From contig NZ_LLXZ01000062.1 in assembly GCF_001440395.1 (NCBI RefSeq), positions 1-54,383 of the forward strand: a DNA stretch of 54,383 bases, read 5' to 3'. Positions 1-8,833 of the stretch are shown piece by piece. The position numbers and the translations under genes were made by a program. How positions within the stretch are numbered: position 1 is the stretch's first letter; the number at the start of each line of letters is the position of its first letter. The notes under the pieces were generated by a model. The model was not told the origin of the DNA. It saw only the letters and a program-made list of their open reading frames with translations, and did not search any database. This DNA comes from Bradyrhizobium jicamae (GTDB taxonomy: Bacteria > Pseudomonadota > Alphaproteobacteria > Rhizobiales > Xanthobacteraceae).

Positions 1-199
1 CAGGCGCGGTCTGCGGCGGAGTCGCTGCCGCAGGCGTTTGCCCCGTCGCCGGAGCTGCCGGAGCCGATGGCTCGGCCGCCGGTGCCGCCTGCGGCGCCGC
101 CGGTGCAGGCGTTGCCGCTTGCGAGAATGCCGCAGTCTGGCTCAGGCAAAGCACAGCAAGGGTCGATGTGCCCAAAAGGGCCAGTCTGGTAGCGCGCAT
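1..199 (-). CDS. Secreted Ala/Pro-rich protein, N-terminal part only
   Basis: The reading frame starts with ATG at 199 and runs off the left edge of the window; only 66 codons are visible. The first ~27 residues form a typical Sec signal peptide: an Arg near the N terminus, a Leu/Ala-rich core, and a likely cleavage site near AAFSQ. The mature part visible is a low-complexity Ala/Pro/Thr linker, as is common just behind the signal peptide of periplasmic or envelope-anchored proteins. The functional domain lies outside the window, so no function can be given. The gene is divergent from mntR. Confidence 0.6.
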   Translation of the reverse strand, partial: MRATRLALLGTSTLAVLCLSQTAAFSQAATPAPAAPQAAPAAEPSAPAAPATGQTPAAATPPQTAP

Positions 200-468
200 A
201 GTCTTCCCCAACCCGATCGCGCTACCGAACCTGCTCGCCCATAGGCCGCGACATCAATTAGTAGGTAAGGCTACATGTTAATGTTGAGCCATCATCTGTC
301 AAGATGCTGCGAATGAGTCGCAAATGCGAGGCGCCGGGCTGTTGCAGATCGGCGACAAGTCGCCAACTTGCAATGTGGTCTGCAGCACGCCATGGTCGCG
401 CCTCGTCTGGATGGATTCGCCTGGAAGGTGCAGTGGTGCGTAAGCCCTCGACAGATCGGGCCAAACCG

Positions 469-909
469 ATGCAGCCACTCCCCACGGAGCAGACGCAGGC
501 GCGCCGCTTTGGCAAGGCGCGGTCGGCGCGGTCGACTGCGGTTCTGGAAGACTATGTCGAGTTGATCTCCGACCTGCTCGGAACGACCGGTGAGGCGCGT
601 CCAACCGACATCGCGCGCAGGCTGGGCGTCTCGCACCCGACGGCGATCGACACCATTGCGAGATTGAAGCGCGAAGACCTGGTGACGGCGCGTCCCTATC
701 GCGGGGTATTCCTGACCGAAAAGGGTGAGGCACTCGCCAAGCGAGTCCGCACGCGTCACCGTCTGGTGGTTGATGTCCTGTTGGCGCTCGGCGTTCCCCA
801 GGAAGCCGCCGAGGGCGACGCCGAGGGCATTGAGCATCATGTTTCCGATGTGACGCTGAAGGCCTTTGCCGAATTTCTTCGCGACGCCAAGGATCGACGC
901 AAGGCGTGA
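469..909 (+). CDS. mntR: Manganese transport regulator MntR (DtxR-like)
   Basis: This is a DtxR-type metalloregulator that, in the family, represses Mn(II) uptake (mntH) when Mn is plentiful. The 146-residue protein closely follows the E. coli-type MntR layout: a short N-terminal arm, then the DYVELISDLL segment, a winged helix (ARRLGVSHPTAIDTIARLK) and the wing PYRGVFLTEKG. The dimerisation/metal domain follows, with DAEGIEHHVSD, where the E and H residues are the expected Mn ligands. The ATG at 469 gives the usual family length. GTG codons at 433 and 436 have a better Shine-Dalgarno (GGAAGG at 423-428) and would add 11-12 residues, so the start is uncertain. No mntH gene is visible nearby. 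Confidence 0.9.
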   Translation: MQPLPTEQTQARRFGKARSARSTAVLEDYVELISDLLGTTGEARPTDIARRLGVSHPTAIDTIARLKREDLVTARPYRGVFLTEKGEALAKRVRTRHRLVVDVLLALGVPQEAAEGDAEGIEHHVSDVTLKAFAEFLRDAKDRRKA

Positions 910-931
910 GGCGATAGGGCGCGCGCGATTC

Positions 932-983
932 TTGACGCGTTTTCTTGACGCGAACCGGTCGCCACTTCGCTTGAAAGCGCTCT
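932..983. repeat. Dispersed palindromic intergenic repeat, copy A
   Basis: This ~52-bp element has the consensus TTGACGCGTTTTCTTGACG..CGAACCGG..CCACTTCGCT.GAAA.CGCT. It recurs at 31613-31663 and 40518-40567, and in inverted, longer form at 36620-36698. Its two ends (GCGTTTTC and GAAAGCGC here) are near-complementary, so it could fold into a hairpin. It ends inside the stop codon of the next gene. Confidence 0.75.
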
Positions 984-2394
984 ATCCGGCCTTGCTCGTC
1001 TTGCGCTCGCCGGTCATCGCATTTTCGGCCGCCCGGTTCATCAGCGACGCATAGTCATGGCCGAACAGGATTTCGCAGAAGCGGATCGCCGCCTTGGCCT
1101 GCATCAGCCGGTAGGCACGCGCCTTGGTATCGCCGCCGCGCAGCGTCTGCACCAGGCTCTCGGTGGAATGCTCGACGTAATGCTGCAGGTCGGAATAGGT
1201 CCGCAACGTGACCTCGTTGATGGCGAGTTCGCTCGCATAGGTGCGGCACACCGCCACGAAGTCGATCAGGGCGGCGATTTCCTCGACCTCCGAGGCATCG
1301 ATCTTCGGCGCCGAGGCGATATCCTTGTCGGCGCGCTGGCGCAGGATGCGGCGGACCCGGCCGGGGACGCTCTCGATTTCAGACTGCAGGGAATTGGAAA
1401 TGTCGGCGCGGATCGACGTGAGCTGGCGACCCCACGCGGAATCGTTGCGCAGATCGAGTTCGGTGCGCAACCCGCGCACGCCGTCATGCAGGATTTTCAG
1501 TTGCTCGCCGACATTGTCGAATTGGCTGCGCCGGATGTCCGTGCGAAGGCAGGCTGTCAGGAATGAGAGATCGTGCAGCGCGATCGTGACGGCGATGCCG
1601 TAGGGCGTGGCAGCCACCCGAATCTCGTCATCGGAGGCCGCCATCTTGATCGCGAGACGGATGATCTGCCATGGCGCCGCCAGCCGCTGCATGATCAGCG
1701 ACAGCGCGAACGGCAGCAATGACGGAGTCTGCAACGAGGGTACGTTGAGCGCCGCGGTCACCATCTCGAGCTGGGAGGGCGTCAGCGCCCGGATCTGGCC
1801 GGGAAGCCGGCTGCCGAGCGTATCGATCGGCTCGCGGGCGCGCAGCACCGCGCCGATCGACAGCAGATCCTCGACGACATTCGGCGGACCGATCCGCGAG
1901 AGCGCGCGCTGCCGGTCGTCGCCCTGCACCGGGGTTGCGACCTGGACAATCGCTTCGGCCGCGGCGAGCTGAAACTTGCGGGTGGCGGCTTCCAGACCCG
2001 CGGTCGAGCCGCTCTGCCTGATCGCGGCAAGCGTAGCCTCGAAGGCCGATGCCGCCTCGGGCGCGCCGTCGCGGCCGAGCCACTGCCAGACCGGCGTCAG
2101 CGAGGTGCGCCTGACCTGCCCGGCCCGCATCGGAAAGTTGCTTTCGATCAGGAACGGCTCGAGCGGACGGAACAACAGCCGTGCGGGGTCGTCGGTCCGC
2201 GGCCGCGCCTCGTCGTCATCTTCGTCTTCGGTTCCGCGCACGACCTTGCGCAATTGCTCGAGCACGAAGTTGGCGACGGCGACGTCTTCGCCGCGTTCGA
2301 TGGCGCGCTCGAACTCGCGCATCAGCAGCGCCTGCGATTGAGGCGGGAGCTGGGCGAGATATTCCCTCAGCCGCTCGGTCGATGTCTGGCTCAT
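982..2394 (-). CDS. Conserved hypothetical protein (470 aa)
   Basis: I do not recognise a named domain. The 470-residue protein has no signal peptide or membrane segment and is predicted cytoplasmic. It is largely alpha-helical, with an acidic stretch near residues 55-65 (EDEDDDEA) and charged, Leu-rich helices throughout. The C-terminal third contains long amphipathic helices that could form a coiled coil. It is transcribed alone, convergent with mntR. A near-CtrA motif (TTAA-N7-TTTA at 2467-2481) lies about 75 bp upstream of the ATG. The GC-rich codon usage and lack of frame interruptions over 1.4 kb support a real gene. Confidence 0.8.
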   Translation of the reverse strand: MSQTSTERLREYLAQLPPQSQALLMREFERAIERGEDVAVANFVLEQLRKVVRGTEDEDDDEARPRTDDPARLLFRPLEPFLIESNFPMRAGQVRRTSLTPVWQWLGRDGAPEAASAFEATLAAIRQSGSTAGLEAATRKFQLAAAEAIVQVATPVQGDDRQRALSRIGPPNVVEDLLSIGAVLRAREPIDTLGSRLPGQIRALTPSQLEMVTAALNVPSLQTPSLLPFALSLIMQRLAAPWQIIRLAIKMAASDDEIRVAATPYGIAVTIALHDLSFLTACLRTDIRRSQFDNVGEQLKILHDGVRGLRTELDLRNDSAWGRQLTSIRADISNSLQSEIESVPGRVRRILRQRADKDIASAPKIDASEVEEIAALIDFVAVCRTYASELAINEVTLRTYSDLQHYVEHSTESLVQTLRGGDTKARAYRLMQAKAAIRFCEILFGHDYASLMNRAAENAMTGERKTSKAG

Positions 2395-2553
2395 GCGCCT
2401 GGTGTGAATATGCGTGTGTCATCCGGACGGCAAAACGCGTCCGCCCCGATCTTAGAAGTGCGCGCGTTAAGAAGGTGTTTAGGAATAACGAAATCGCCCC
2501 GGAGCGCTGCCGGATACTGCCCTCGACCCAAGGTCATCGCCGGACAGCGGCAC

Positions 2554-3927
2554 TCAAATGCCAGGCAGCACCAGTTCGGCCCGCAGTCCGCCGATCGGGG
2601 CGTCGCCCAGAACAAGGCTTCCGCCATAGAGGCCGGCGAGATCGACCACGATCGAAAGTCCGAGCCCGGAACCCGGCTTGGATTCATCCAGCCGCTGGCC
2701 ACGCCGGGAGACCTGCGCGCGCTCGGCGGCGGACAATCCACGGCCATCATCATCGACGATGATCCGCAGCCGCGGTCCGCTGCCGGCCGAGGTCGGCGGC
2801 TCCGCCCGCACCTCGATGAAGACCCGCGAGGCGGCCCATTTGCAGGCATTGTCGACCAGATTGCCGGCCATCTCCTCGAGATCCTGGCGCTCGCCACGGA
2901 ACTTCGCTTGCGCGTCGGCCCTGACCGTGATGGTGATGCCGCGATCGCGATGAATCTTTTCCATGGTTCGCCGCAGCGCCTCGATGGCGGGTGCGACCTC
3001 GGTAACGGTGCCGACGATTGTGACGCGGGCGGCGATGCGGGCGCGCTCGAGGTGATGGGCGACCTGATCCCGCATCACATCGGCCTGCTCCAACACCTTG
3101 CTGGCAAAGGGATCTACCGCGTGGGCGGCGGCCTCGTTGACGATGACGGAGAGCGGCGTCTTGATCGCGTGGGCGAGATTGCCGACATGGGTGCGCGCGC
3201 GTTCGACGATCTCGCGGTTGGCATCGATCAGCGCGTTGGTCTCGCGCGCCAGCGGCGCGATCTCGACGGGAAATTCGCCTTCCAGCCGCTCGGCGCGGCC
3301 GGAGCGGATGTCGGCAATCGATTCCGAAATCCGCTTCAGCGGCGCCAGACCGAAACGGACCTGGAAGATCGTGGTCAGCAGCAGCACGATGCCGAGCGCT
3401 GCGAAGGTGCCGCCGAGGTAATAGTCGAAGGCGCGGATTTCGTCGAAAATCTCGGAGGCGTCGCCCGCCACGCTGACCAGAAATTTGCCGTCGGCGCCGA
3501 GATCGACCGGCCGCTCGACGACCCGCAGACTCTGGCCCTCGGGCCCGTCGATGTAGCCGAGACGGATGCCGGCGGGGGTCAGATCCGCGCCGATGTCCTC
3601 GAGCTTCGGCAACTTCTTGTCCCACAGCGAACGCGACGCTTTCGTCTCCGCCTTCTCGTCGGTACGGACGATCTGCCAGTACCAGCCGGACAGCGGCAGT
3701 TCGAACAGCGGCTCGCCGAGCGACTGGAACTGGTGGTCCGGCGGCTCGTCCGGGGTCGCGACTTCGGCGATCAGGGTGCGAAGATAGAGGTTGATGCGGC
3801 GGTCGAAGGCGCGCTCGGTCGCGTTGCGATAGACCGACGACAGGATGACGCCGGTTATGACCAGAATCACGACCACCCACGCGGTCGCCGACAGGAACAA
3901 CCGCGTGGCGAGCGAGCTTCCGCGCAT
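2554..3927 (-). CDS. Sensor histidine kinase (FeuQ/PhoQ-like)
   Basis: Membrane histidine kinase, partner of the regulator encoded just upstream. Order: TM1 (FLSATAWVVVILVITGVIL), periplasmic sensor region of about 140 residues, TM2 (GTFAALGIVLLLTTIF), HAMP (FGLAPLKRISESI), dimerisation helix with phospho-acceptor His in NLAHAIKTPLSVI, then a HATPase_c domain with N box (LVDNACKWA), DDDGRGL and GSGLGLSIV. In rhizobia the FeuP/FeuQ system controls osmoadaptation and cyclic glucan export; that assignment is by resemblance only. Start choice: ATG 3927 places TM1 close to the N terminus as in homologues. An ATG at 4026 overlaps the stop of the upstream regulator (TGATG) and would add 33 residues that look non-coding and contain a hairpin (CCGATCCGACGGATCGG). 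Confidence 0.88.
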   Translation of the reverse strand: MRGSSLATRLFLSATAWVVVILVITGVILSSVYRNATERAFDRRINLYLRTLIAEVATPDEPPDHQFQSLGEPLFELPLSGWYWQIVRTDEKAETKASRSLWDKKLPKLEDIGADLTPAGIRLGYIDGPEGQSLRVVERPVDLGADGKFLVSVAGDASEIFDEIRAFDYYLGGTFAALGIVLLLTTIFQVRFGLAPLKRISESIADIRSGRAERLEGEFPVEIAPLARETNALIDANREIVERARTHVGNLAHAIKTPLSVIVNEAAAHAVDPFASKVLEQADVMRDQVAHHLERARIAARVTIVGTVTEVAPAIEALRRTMEKIHRDRGITITVRADAQAKFRGERQDLEEMAGNLVDNACKWAASRVFIEVRAEPPTSAGSGPRLRIIVDDDGRGLSAAERAQVSRRGQRLDESKPGSGLGLSIVVDLAGLYGGSLVLGDAPIGGLRAELVLPGI

Positions 3928-4025
3928 CAGATCAAGATCCCGAAGAGCATATCCCAAGGCTCCGATCCGACGGATCGGGGCCTGCTTTCGGATAAGATCA
4001 TGCTCGAATAAAAGAGCAAGGCTCA

Positions 4026-4697
4026 TCAGGCGCCGGGTGATGGCGGCGTCAGGAGATAGCCGAGCCCGCGCACGGTCTGGATGATGTCGACATCGAGCTT
4101 CTTGCGGATGCGGCCGACGAAGACCTCGATCGTGTTGGAGTCACGGTCGAAGTCCTGGTCGTAGAGATGCTCGACCAGTTCGGTGCGCGACACCACGCGC
4201 CCGGTGTGGTGCATCAGGTAGGCCAGCAGCCGGTACTCATGCGAGGTCATCTTGATCGGGTTGCCGGAGACGCTGACGCGGCCGGTGCGCGTATCCAGCG
4301 ACACCGGACCGCAGGTCAGTTCCGACTGCGCATGACCGGTGGAACGGCGCAGCAGCGCGCGAATGCGTGCCAGGACCTCCTCGAGATGGAACGGCTTTGC
4401 GACGTAATCGTCAGCGCCGGCATCGAAGCCCTGCACCTTGTCGCTCCAGCGGTCGCGGGCGGTGAGGATCAGGACCGGCATCCCGCGGCCGTTACGGCGC
4501 CACGCCTCCAGCACCGAGATGCCGTCCATCTTGGGCAGCCCGATGTCGAGCACCACGGCGTCGTAGGGCTCGCTGTCGCCGAGATAGTGCCCCTCCTCGC
4601 CGTCGAACGCGCGATCGACCACATAACCGGCATCCGTCAAAGCCGTCGTAAGCTGACGGTTGAGATCCGGATCGTCCTCAACAACAAGCAGGCGCAA
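4026..4697 (-). CDS. OmpR-family response regulator (FeuP/PhoP-like)
   Basis: DNA-binding response regulator of the OmpR/PhoB class. The N-terminal receiver has the acidic pair EDD, a phospho-accepting Asp in VVLDIGLPKMDG, Thr in LILTARD, and Lys in YVAKPF. The C-terminal winged helix carries the family signatures TSHEYRLLAYL and FVGRIRKKLD, ending in RGLGYLL. The start is taken as TTG at 4697, because a strong GGAGG (4703-4707) sits five bases upstream and the protein then begins (M)RLLVVEDD as family members do; a TTG at 4709 is in frame but lies within that Shine-Dalgarno. The gene precedes and is probably co-transcribed with the sensor kinase. It resembles rhizobial FeuP. Confidence 0.9.
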   Translation of the reverse strand: MRLLVVEDDPDLNRQLTTALTDAGYVVDRAFDGEEGHYLGDSEPYDAVVLDIGLPKMDGISVLEAWRRNGRGMPVLILTARDRWSDKVQGFDAGADDYVAKPFHLEEVLARIRALLRRSTGHAQSELTCGPVSLDTRTGRVSVSGNPIKMTSHEYRLLAYLMHHTGRVVSRTELVEHLYDQDFDRDSNTIEVFVGRIRKKLDVDIIQTVRGLGYLLTPPSPGA

Positions 4698-4932
4698 GCT
4701 GGCCTCCAAAAATGAGCCCTAGGAAATCAGATCCCAAGATGAGGCCGACCCGCGTGAACGGGCCATGAACGGGGCACACGGTGCAATGTTACTTTTTCGT
4801 TAGACGGACTTCCGCAGCCGGGAGCACGCCCGCAGACAGCAGGCCAAACGCCTAACATACCCAATCGAATGCCCCAAGCACCCGGCCGGCTGCTTGCGCC
4901 GACAACCCGCAAAAAAGCGGCTGCTTCAGCCC

Positions 4933-5085
4933 TCAGGTCTGGAAGAATACGAACCAGACGATGCCCAGGATGAGAATCGCGAGCCCGGTCGAAACCGACA
5001 GCAGCGCGAGCACCGACGGTCCGGGTTCGGCCTGGCGCGCCTCAGTCGGGGTTTCGACGATCTGGCCATGTCGTTGCGTTGCCAT
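4933..5085 (-). CDS. Small single-pass membrane protein (50 aa)
   Basis: A short gene starting at ATG 5085 with a good Shine-Dalgarno (AGAGGT) and ending at TGA 4933. The first 22 residues are polar (MATQRHGQIVETPTEA..), followed by one hydrophobic helix of about 23 residues ending IVWFVFFQT at the C terminus. This gives a cytoplasmic tail plus one membrane anchor, the typical form of small inner-membrane regulators. Function unknown. It is divergent from ku across 254 bp, in which I see no other gene. Confidence 0.65.
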   Translation of the reverse strand: MATQRHGQIVETPTEARQAEPGPSVLALLSVSTGLAILILGIVWFVFFQT

Positions 5086-5339
5086 GGTGACCTCTTCAAG
5101 TAAGTGCCTGTAAATGCCAGCGAATGCTTCGACACCGGCCGTTAAAGCAACGCTTCATCGGAGATGATGTTCCGAACCTCGGCGTGCCCGATGGCAGCGT
5201 GCAAAAGGTCGCAGGCCGGCGGCAGAAGGGGCGGTCAACGGTTAACGCCGTTCCACGATTCCCCGCTCCGGCATATTTGAGACGAGGTGATCCGATGGTA
5301 TCCTCGCTGGTTGTCTGTTGCGTTTTTTTGGAGTAGCCC

Positions 5340-6311
5340 ATGGCCCCCCGCGCCAATTGGAAGGGTTTTCTGCGCCTGTCGCTCGTGACCTGTCCGGTCG
5401 CCCTTTATCCGGCGACGTCGGATACCGAGAAGGTCTCGTTCAACCAGATCAACCGCAAGACCGGCCACCGCATCAAATACGCCAAGGTCGACGCCGAGAC
5501 CGGCGAGGAAGTCGCCAACGACGACATCATGAAGGGCTACAAGGTCGACACCGACACCTATATCGAGGTGACGAAGGACGAGCTTGACGACCTCGCGCTG
5601 GAATCGACCCGCACCATCGAGATCGACGAGTTCGTGCCGAGGGCCGATATCGACAGCCGTTATGTGATCCGCCCCTATTATCTCGTGCCGGACGGCAAGG
5701 TCGGCCACGATGCGTTTGCGGTGATCCGCGAAACCATCCGCAACATGGACAAGGTCGCGATCGGACGCGTGGTGCTGACCAATCGCGAGCACATCATCGC
5801 GCTGGAGCCGCTCGACAAGGGCTTGATGGGAACGCTGCTGCGCTACCCCTATGAGGTGCGCGGCGAGACGGAATATTTCGAGGATATCCAGGACGTGAAG
5901 ATCACCAAGGATATGCTTGATCTGGCGAAGCATATCGTCGAGCAGAAATCCGCTTCATTCGAGCCCGAGCAGTTCGAGGACCGCTACGAGCAGGCGCTGA
6001 TCGACCTGATCAACCAGAAGCGCAACGGCCTGAGCACCAAGACCAAGGCCGCGCCGAAGACCACCGGCAACGTCATCAACCTGATGGACGCGCTCAAGCG
6101 CAGCCTCGCCAGTGAAAAACAGGCCGCCCCTGCCCCCGCCAAGAGCAAGGGCAAGAAGCCGAAGAAGGCCGCTGCCGGCCAGCGCGAGATGCTGTTGCCG
6201 ATCAGCGGCGGCGGCAAGCGAGCGGCCAAGGAGAAGGAAACGGTAAAGGAAGCGCTGAAGAAGGCGGAGAAGCCGGCACGTACCGCCGCCCGCACCAAGA
6301 AGGCCGGATAA
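5340..6311 (+). CDS. ku: Non-homologous end-joining protein Ku
   Basis: Bacterial Ku homodimer that binds double-strand break ends and recruits the ligase LigD. The start MAPRANWKGFLRLSLVTCPVA is the family N terminus, followed by the beta-barrel core (about residues 1-255) with SFNQI, GYKVDTDTYI and the ALEPLDKGLMGTLLRYPYEVR stretch. After residue ~255 comes a Lys/Ala/Pro-rich tail (KSKGKKPKKAAAG.., ARTAARTKKAG) resembling histone H1, which in other Ku proteins aids DNA binding. ATG 5340 has GGAG seven bases upstream. No ligD is adjacent, so the ligase must be elsewhere in the genome. Confidence 0.95.
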   Translation: MAPRANWKGFLRLSLVTCPVALYPATSDTEKVSFNQINRKTGHRIKYAKVDAETGEEVANDDIMKGYKVDTDTYIEVTKDELDDLALESTRTIEIDEFVPRADIDSRYVIRPYYLVPDGKVGHDAFAVIRETIRNMDKVAIGRVVLTNREHIIALEPLDKGLMGTLLRYPYEVRGETEYFEDIQDVKITKDMLDLAKHIVEQKSASFEPEQFEDRYEQALIDLINQKRNGLSTKTKAAPKTTGNVINLMDALKRSLASEKQAAPAPAKSKGKKPKKAAAGQREMLLPISGGGKRAAKEKETVKEALKKAEKPARTAARTKKAG

Positions 6312-6348
6312 CCGGGCAAGGAGCGCGATAGCTTCCATCTAGCGCGCG

Positions 6349-6585
6349 ATGCCGTGGTCGACCCCATTCGATAATCCGATACCGCTTCGCAGCGGAGGCA
6401 GGCTGGCGACGCTGCAGCAGGCCGCCGACTACGTCATGGCATTGCCGGAAAAAGTGCAGCACGAGGCGCACTGGCAAGTCGCGGTGGAAAACCTGATCAA
6501 CGCGGCCGAGACCGGCGGCGGCTGGCTGATGTTCGCGCGGATCGCGATGATGCAAGCACTCAATGCGGACGGGAAAGAAGGCTAG
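6349..6585 (+). CDS. Small conserved hypothetical protein (78 aa)
   Basis: A 78-residue acidic protein with no signal peptide or membrane helix. The composition is normal for a globular protein (Trp, Phe, Met spread evenly), including a helical segment LQQAADYVMALPEKVQHEAHW and a hydrophobic stretch GGGWLMFARIAMMQAL. It lies 37 bp behind ku in the same direction and might be co-transcribed. No Shine-Dalgarno is obvious. No function can be assigned. Confidence 0.65.
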   Translation: MPWSTPFDNPIPLRSGGRLATLQQAADYVMALPEKVQHEAHWQVAVENLINAAETGGGWLMFARIAMMQALNADGKEG

Positions 6586-6623
6586 CCGCAGGACTCCCTC
6601 GCGGCCATCGTGCCCGCCCCGCC

Positions 6624-6788
6624 CTACTTGATCGAGGTGCCGACGTCGACGAATTTCGAGCTGAGCGCGCTGCCGACGCCGTTGACGGCGGTGACGATCA
6701 CGATGCTGATGCCGGCCGCAATGAGACAATATTCGATGGCGGTAGCACCGCACTCATCATCGACAAATCGTGCAAGTAATCGACGCAT
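6624..6788 (-). CDS. Flp/Fap-type IVb pilin precursor
   Basis: A 54-residue class IVb prepilin, too short for most gene callers. Residues 1-14 (MRRLLARFVDDECG) form the basic leader that prepilin peptidase removes after Gly. The mature chain starts ATAIEYCLIAAGISIVIV, the hydrophobic assembly helix with the conserved Glu-Tyr pair, and ends with a short polar tail. The residue after EY is Cys where Flp pilins usually have Gly. ATG 6788 has an ideal AGGAG. A half CtrA motif (TTAACCAG on the minus strand, near 6830) lies upstream. No tad/cpa assembly genes are present in the window, so this is an orphan pilin gene. Confidence 0.85.
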   Translation of the reverse strand: MRRLLARFVDDECGATAIEYCLIAAGISIVIVTAVNGVGSALSSKFVDVGTSIK

Positions 6789-7003
6789 GAAAAACTCCTG
6801 TCGACGCTCCCCGGAGGTCCCGCGCCATACTGGTTAAACTCTAGATCGGAACCGTTGAAGAGGCCTTGAGGAACAGCATGAACGATTGATTAAGGCAGAC
6901 GAGGAAATCCCTGCCCCGGAATCGTACGGTACGGAAAATTTACCATCGATTCTCCGTCACCCGTCCATCGCCGCCCGATCGGCGTCCTGCGGAGTGAGCG
7001 CAC

Positions 7004-7171
7004 ATGGCGGCGCAGAAGCGCGAAACGGGAAAGAATTACATCGGGCTCCTGCATGAGGAGACCGAGGAGCGGCGCGTCGCCGAACTGTCGCCTGAAGCGA
7101 CGTACACCGTCCTGGACCAGCTACTCAGCCTGGTGGCTGCAATGTTCAACCGCCGCAGCGAAGCGAGGTAA
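7004..7171 (+). CDS. Small charged protein (55 aa)
   Basis: An ATG-initiated frame of 55 residues with strongly charged helical content (HEETEERRVAELS) and a hydrophobic C-terminal half (YTVLDQLLSLVAAMFNRR). There is no signal peptide. It ends 67 bp from the end of the convergent porin gene, with a terminator hairpin between. Even codon choice and a clean stop support a gene, but I do not recognise the family. Confidence 0.5.
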   Translation: MAAQKRETGKNYIGLLHEETEERRVAELSPEATYTVLDQLLSLVAAMFNRRSEAR

Positions 7172-7191
7172 CTAACCCGCCCTGCCGCGGC

Positions 7192-7225
7192 GCTAAACAA
7201 ACGGACCGGGCAATGGCCCGGTCCG
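7192..7225 (-). terminator. Intrinsic terminator of the porin gene
   Basis: A perfect 10-bp inverted repeat (CGGACCGGGC / GCCCGGTCCG) with a four-base loop lies 13 bp past the porin stop. On the minus strand it is followed by TTTGTTTAG. It also separates the porin from the convergent small gene. Confidence 0.85.
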
Positions 7226-7237
7226 CAAGGTCGTTCT

Positions 7238-8833
7238 TTAGAAGTTGCGCTGGGCGCGGAGCTGAAGCAGGACAGTGTCCTGATCCTTGAACTCGTAGAG
7301 CGCGTTCGGCTTCGGAGCGGTCGCCGTGAACACCGACGAACCCGACATCTTCTGGTCGAGATGGAACCACTGGACTTCGCCCGAGAACGTCAGGTTCTTG
7401 ACCGGGGTCCAGCGGGTAACGATGCCGAGCTGCGAAACGTTGAAGTCGGGGTTACAGGTGTAGTTGCCCGCATTGTTTCCGTTCAACGCCTGTCCCGAAT
7501 GGCTGGCAGCGAAGGCGGCGCAATAAGCACCCTTGGCCGTCGTGGTGCCGGCACCGAGCAGATTGTCGTTGGCGTTGCCGTCGTAGCGGACCGCTGAGTA
7601 GCTGCCGAACAGGCTGGTCGACCAGTACGGGCTCCAGTTGTGATTGAACGCGCCGCGGAGGCCCCAGGCCGTCGTCAGGACGATGCCGCCGGTACCGCCT
7701 GCGCCCGGCATATAGACGCCATCGGTGGTCGCGCCGAAGCCGACGCTCTGGTAGCCGAAGCCGCTGCTGCCGAACATCGCAAAGTTCGGCGACGTGCCGC
7801 TGGTGGCGATCACGTTCTTGGTCGTGCCCTTGGCATAGGAGACGTCGAACTTGATGTCGTCGCCCGCGCCGGTCGGCAGGTTCTTGATCTGCAACGCCGC
7901 CATCACCGAGCCGCCCCACTTGCTCTCGGGGTGACCGCTGATCTCGGAAAGGTTGTTCGGGACGCCGCCGGCGGCCAACGTGTTGTAGGACCCGCTAACC
8001 TCGTGCGCCGCGGCCGACAACTGGAACAGACCCCAAGCCTGGTCGACCCGGATGTTGCCGACGATGTCGGGCGAATGCATACCGGCATAGACGTTCGAGC
8101 CGGTGCCGTTGGCACCGATCGCAGACGGGATGCCGAGGTTGTAGACGGCGGTGCGATTCCACACGGTCGGATCGTCGAGACCGATCGAGGCCGAAACGCC
8201 GTTGCCGAACTGTGCGGTGTACTGGATGTTGTTGACGCCGGTGTCGGTGTTGTTGCCGCCCAACAGGCTCGAGTTGATGTTGCCCGGGAAACCATTCCAG
8301 GGCGTCGAATAGGCCGACGAGGACTTACCGAAGGTGAAGCCGGCGAACTGGATGAAGAGGTATTCGACCGCCACATAGCCGCCGCCCGCCGTGGACAGCA
8401 GAGCACTGTTGAGGGGCGTGCCGGAGTTGAAGGTCGTTCCGGGGTTGGTCGATCCGAAGTTCTGGAACTGGAAGTCACCCTGGCCGAAGGTGCGGACCAC
8501 GCCGTACTCGGTCGCGGTGCGGGTATCGACGGTCAGCGCCATGCGCGAGCGACCAAGGAAATAGTCGCGATAGCGGTTTTGCTGGCCGAGATCGCCGCTC
8601 CAGGCCGGCGCGCCGTGGGCGCCGCCGTTGAACGTGAGATCCGCGCGCAGATAACCGCCGATCTTGATGCAGGTATCGGTGCCCGGGATATAGAAGAAGC
8701 CGGCGCCGTAAAGCGAACAGATCCGCACATATTCGACTGCCTTGGCTTTGACCGGAAGGTCGGCCGCCTGTGCGCTGCTCAGAGCGATCAAACCCGCCGC
8801 CGAGCTGAGAATGAGTGAACGCGCCGTAATCAT
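7238..8833 (-). CDS. Outer-membrane porin, Omp2b family
   Basis: General diffusion porin of the alphaproteobacterial Omp2b/Porin_2 family, a trimeric 16-strand barrel in the outer membrane. It has a 23-residue signal peptide (..GLIALSSAQA|ADLPVKAKA). The family hallmark YVRICSLYGAGFFYIPGTD follows, then CIKIGGYLRAD and alternating aromatic strands, to the C-terminal Phe (LRAQRNF) required for Bam-dependent assembly. At 531 residues it is a normal length. ATG 8833 has a Shine-Dalgarno (AGGAG) that abuts a hairpin in the leader (8842-8878). It is monocistronic, ending at a strong terminator. Confidence 0.93.
   Translation of the reverse strand: MITARSLILSSAAGLIALSSAQAADLPVKAKAVEYVRICSLYGAGFFYIPGTDTCIKIGGYLRADLTFNGGAHGAPAWSGDLGQQNRYRDYFLGRSRMALTVDTRTATEYGVVRTFGQGDFQFQNFGSTNPGTTFNSGTPLNSALLSTAGGGYVAVEYLFIQFAGFTFGKSSSAYSTPWNGFPGNINSSLLGGNNTDTGVNNIQYTAQFGNGVSASIGLDDPTVWNRTAVYNLGIPSAIGANGTGSNVYAGMHSPDIVGNIRVDQAWGLFQLSAAAHEVSGSYNTLAAGGVPNNLSEISGHPESKWGGSVMAALQIKNLPTGAGDDIKFDVSYAKGTTKNVIATSGTSPNFAMFGSSGFGYQSVGFGATTDGVYMPGAGGTGGIVLTTAWGLRGAFNHNWSPYWSTSLFGSYSAVRYDGNANDNLLGAGTTTAKGAYCAAFAASHSGQALNGNNAGNYTCNPDFNVSQLGIVTRWTPVKNLTFSGEVQWFHLDQKMSGSSVFTATAPKPNALYEFKDQDTVLLQLRAQRNF

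Noticed and set aside
2254..4011. Long open frame (585 codons) on the plus strand opposite the FeuQ-like kinase
   Set aside because: It is antisense to a clear histidine kinase with intact motifs; long antisense frames are expected in GC-rich DNA, and its translation shows no domain.
7640..8818. 392-codon open frame opposite the porin
   Set aside because: Antisense shadow of the porin coding region; no independent start signal or domain.
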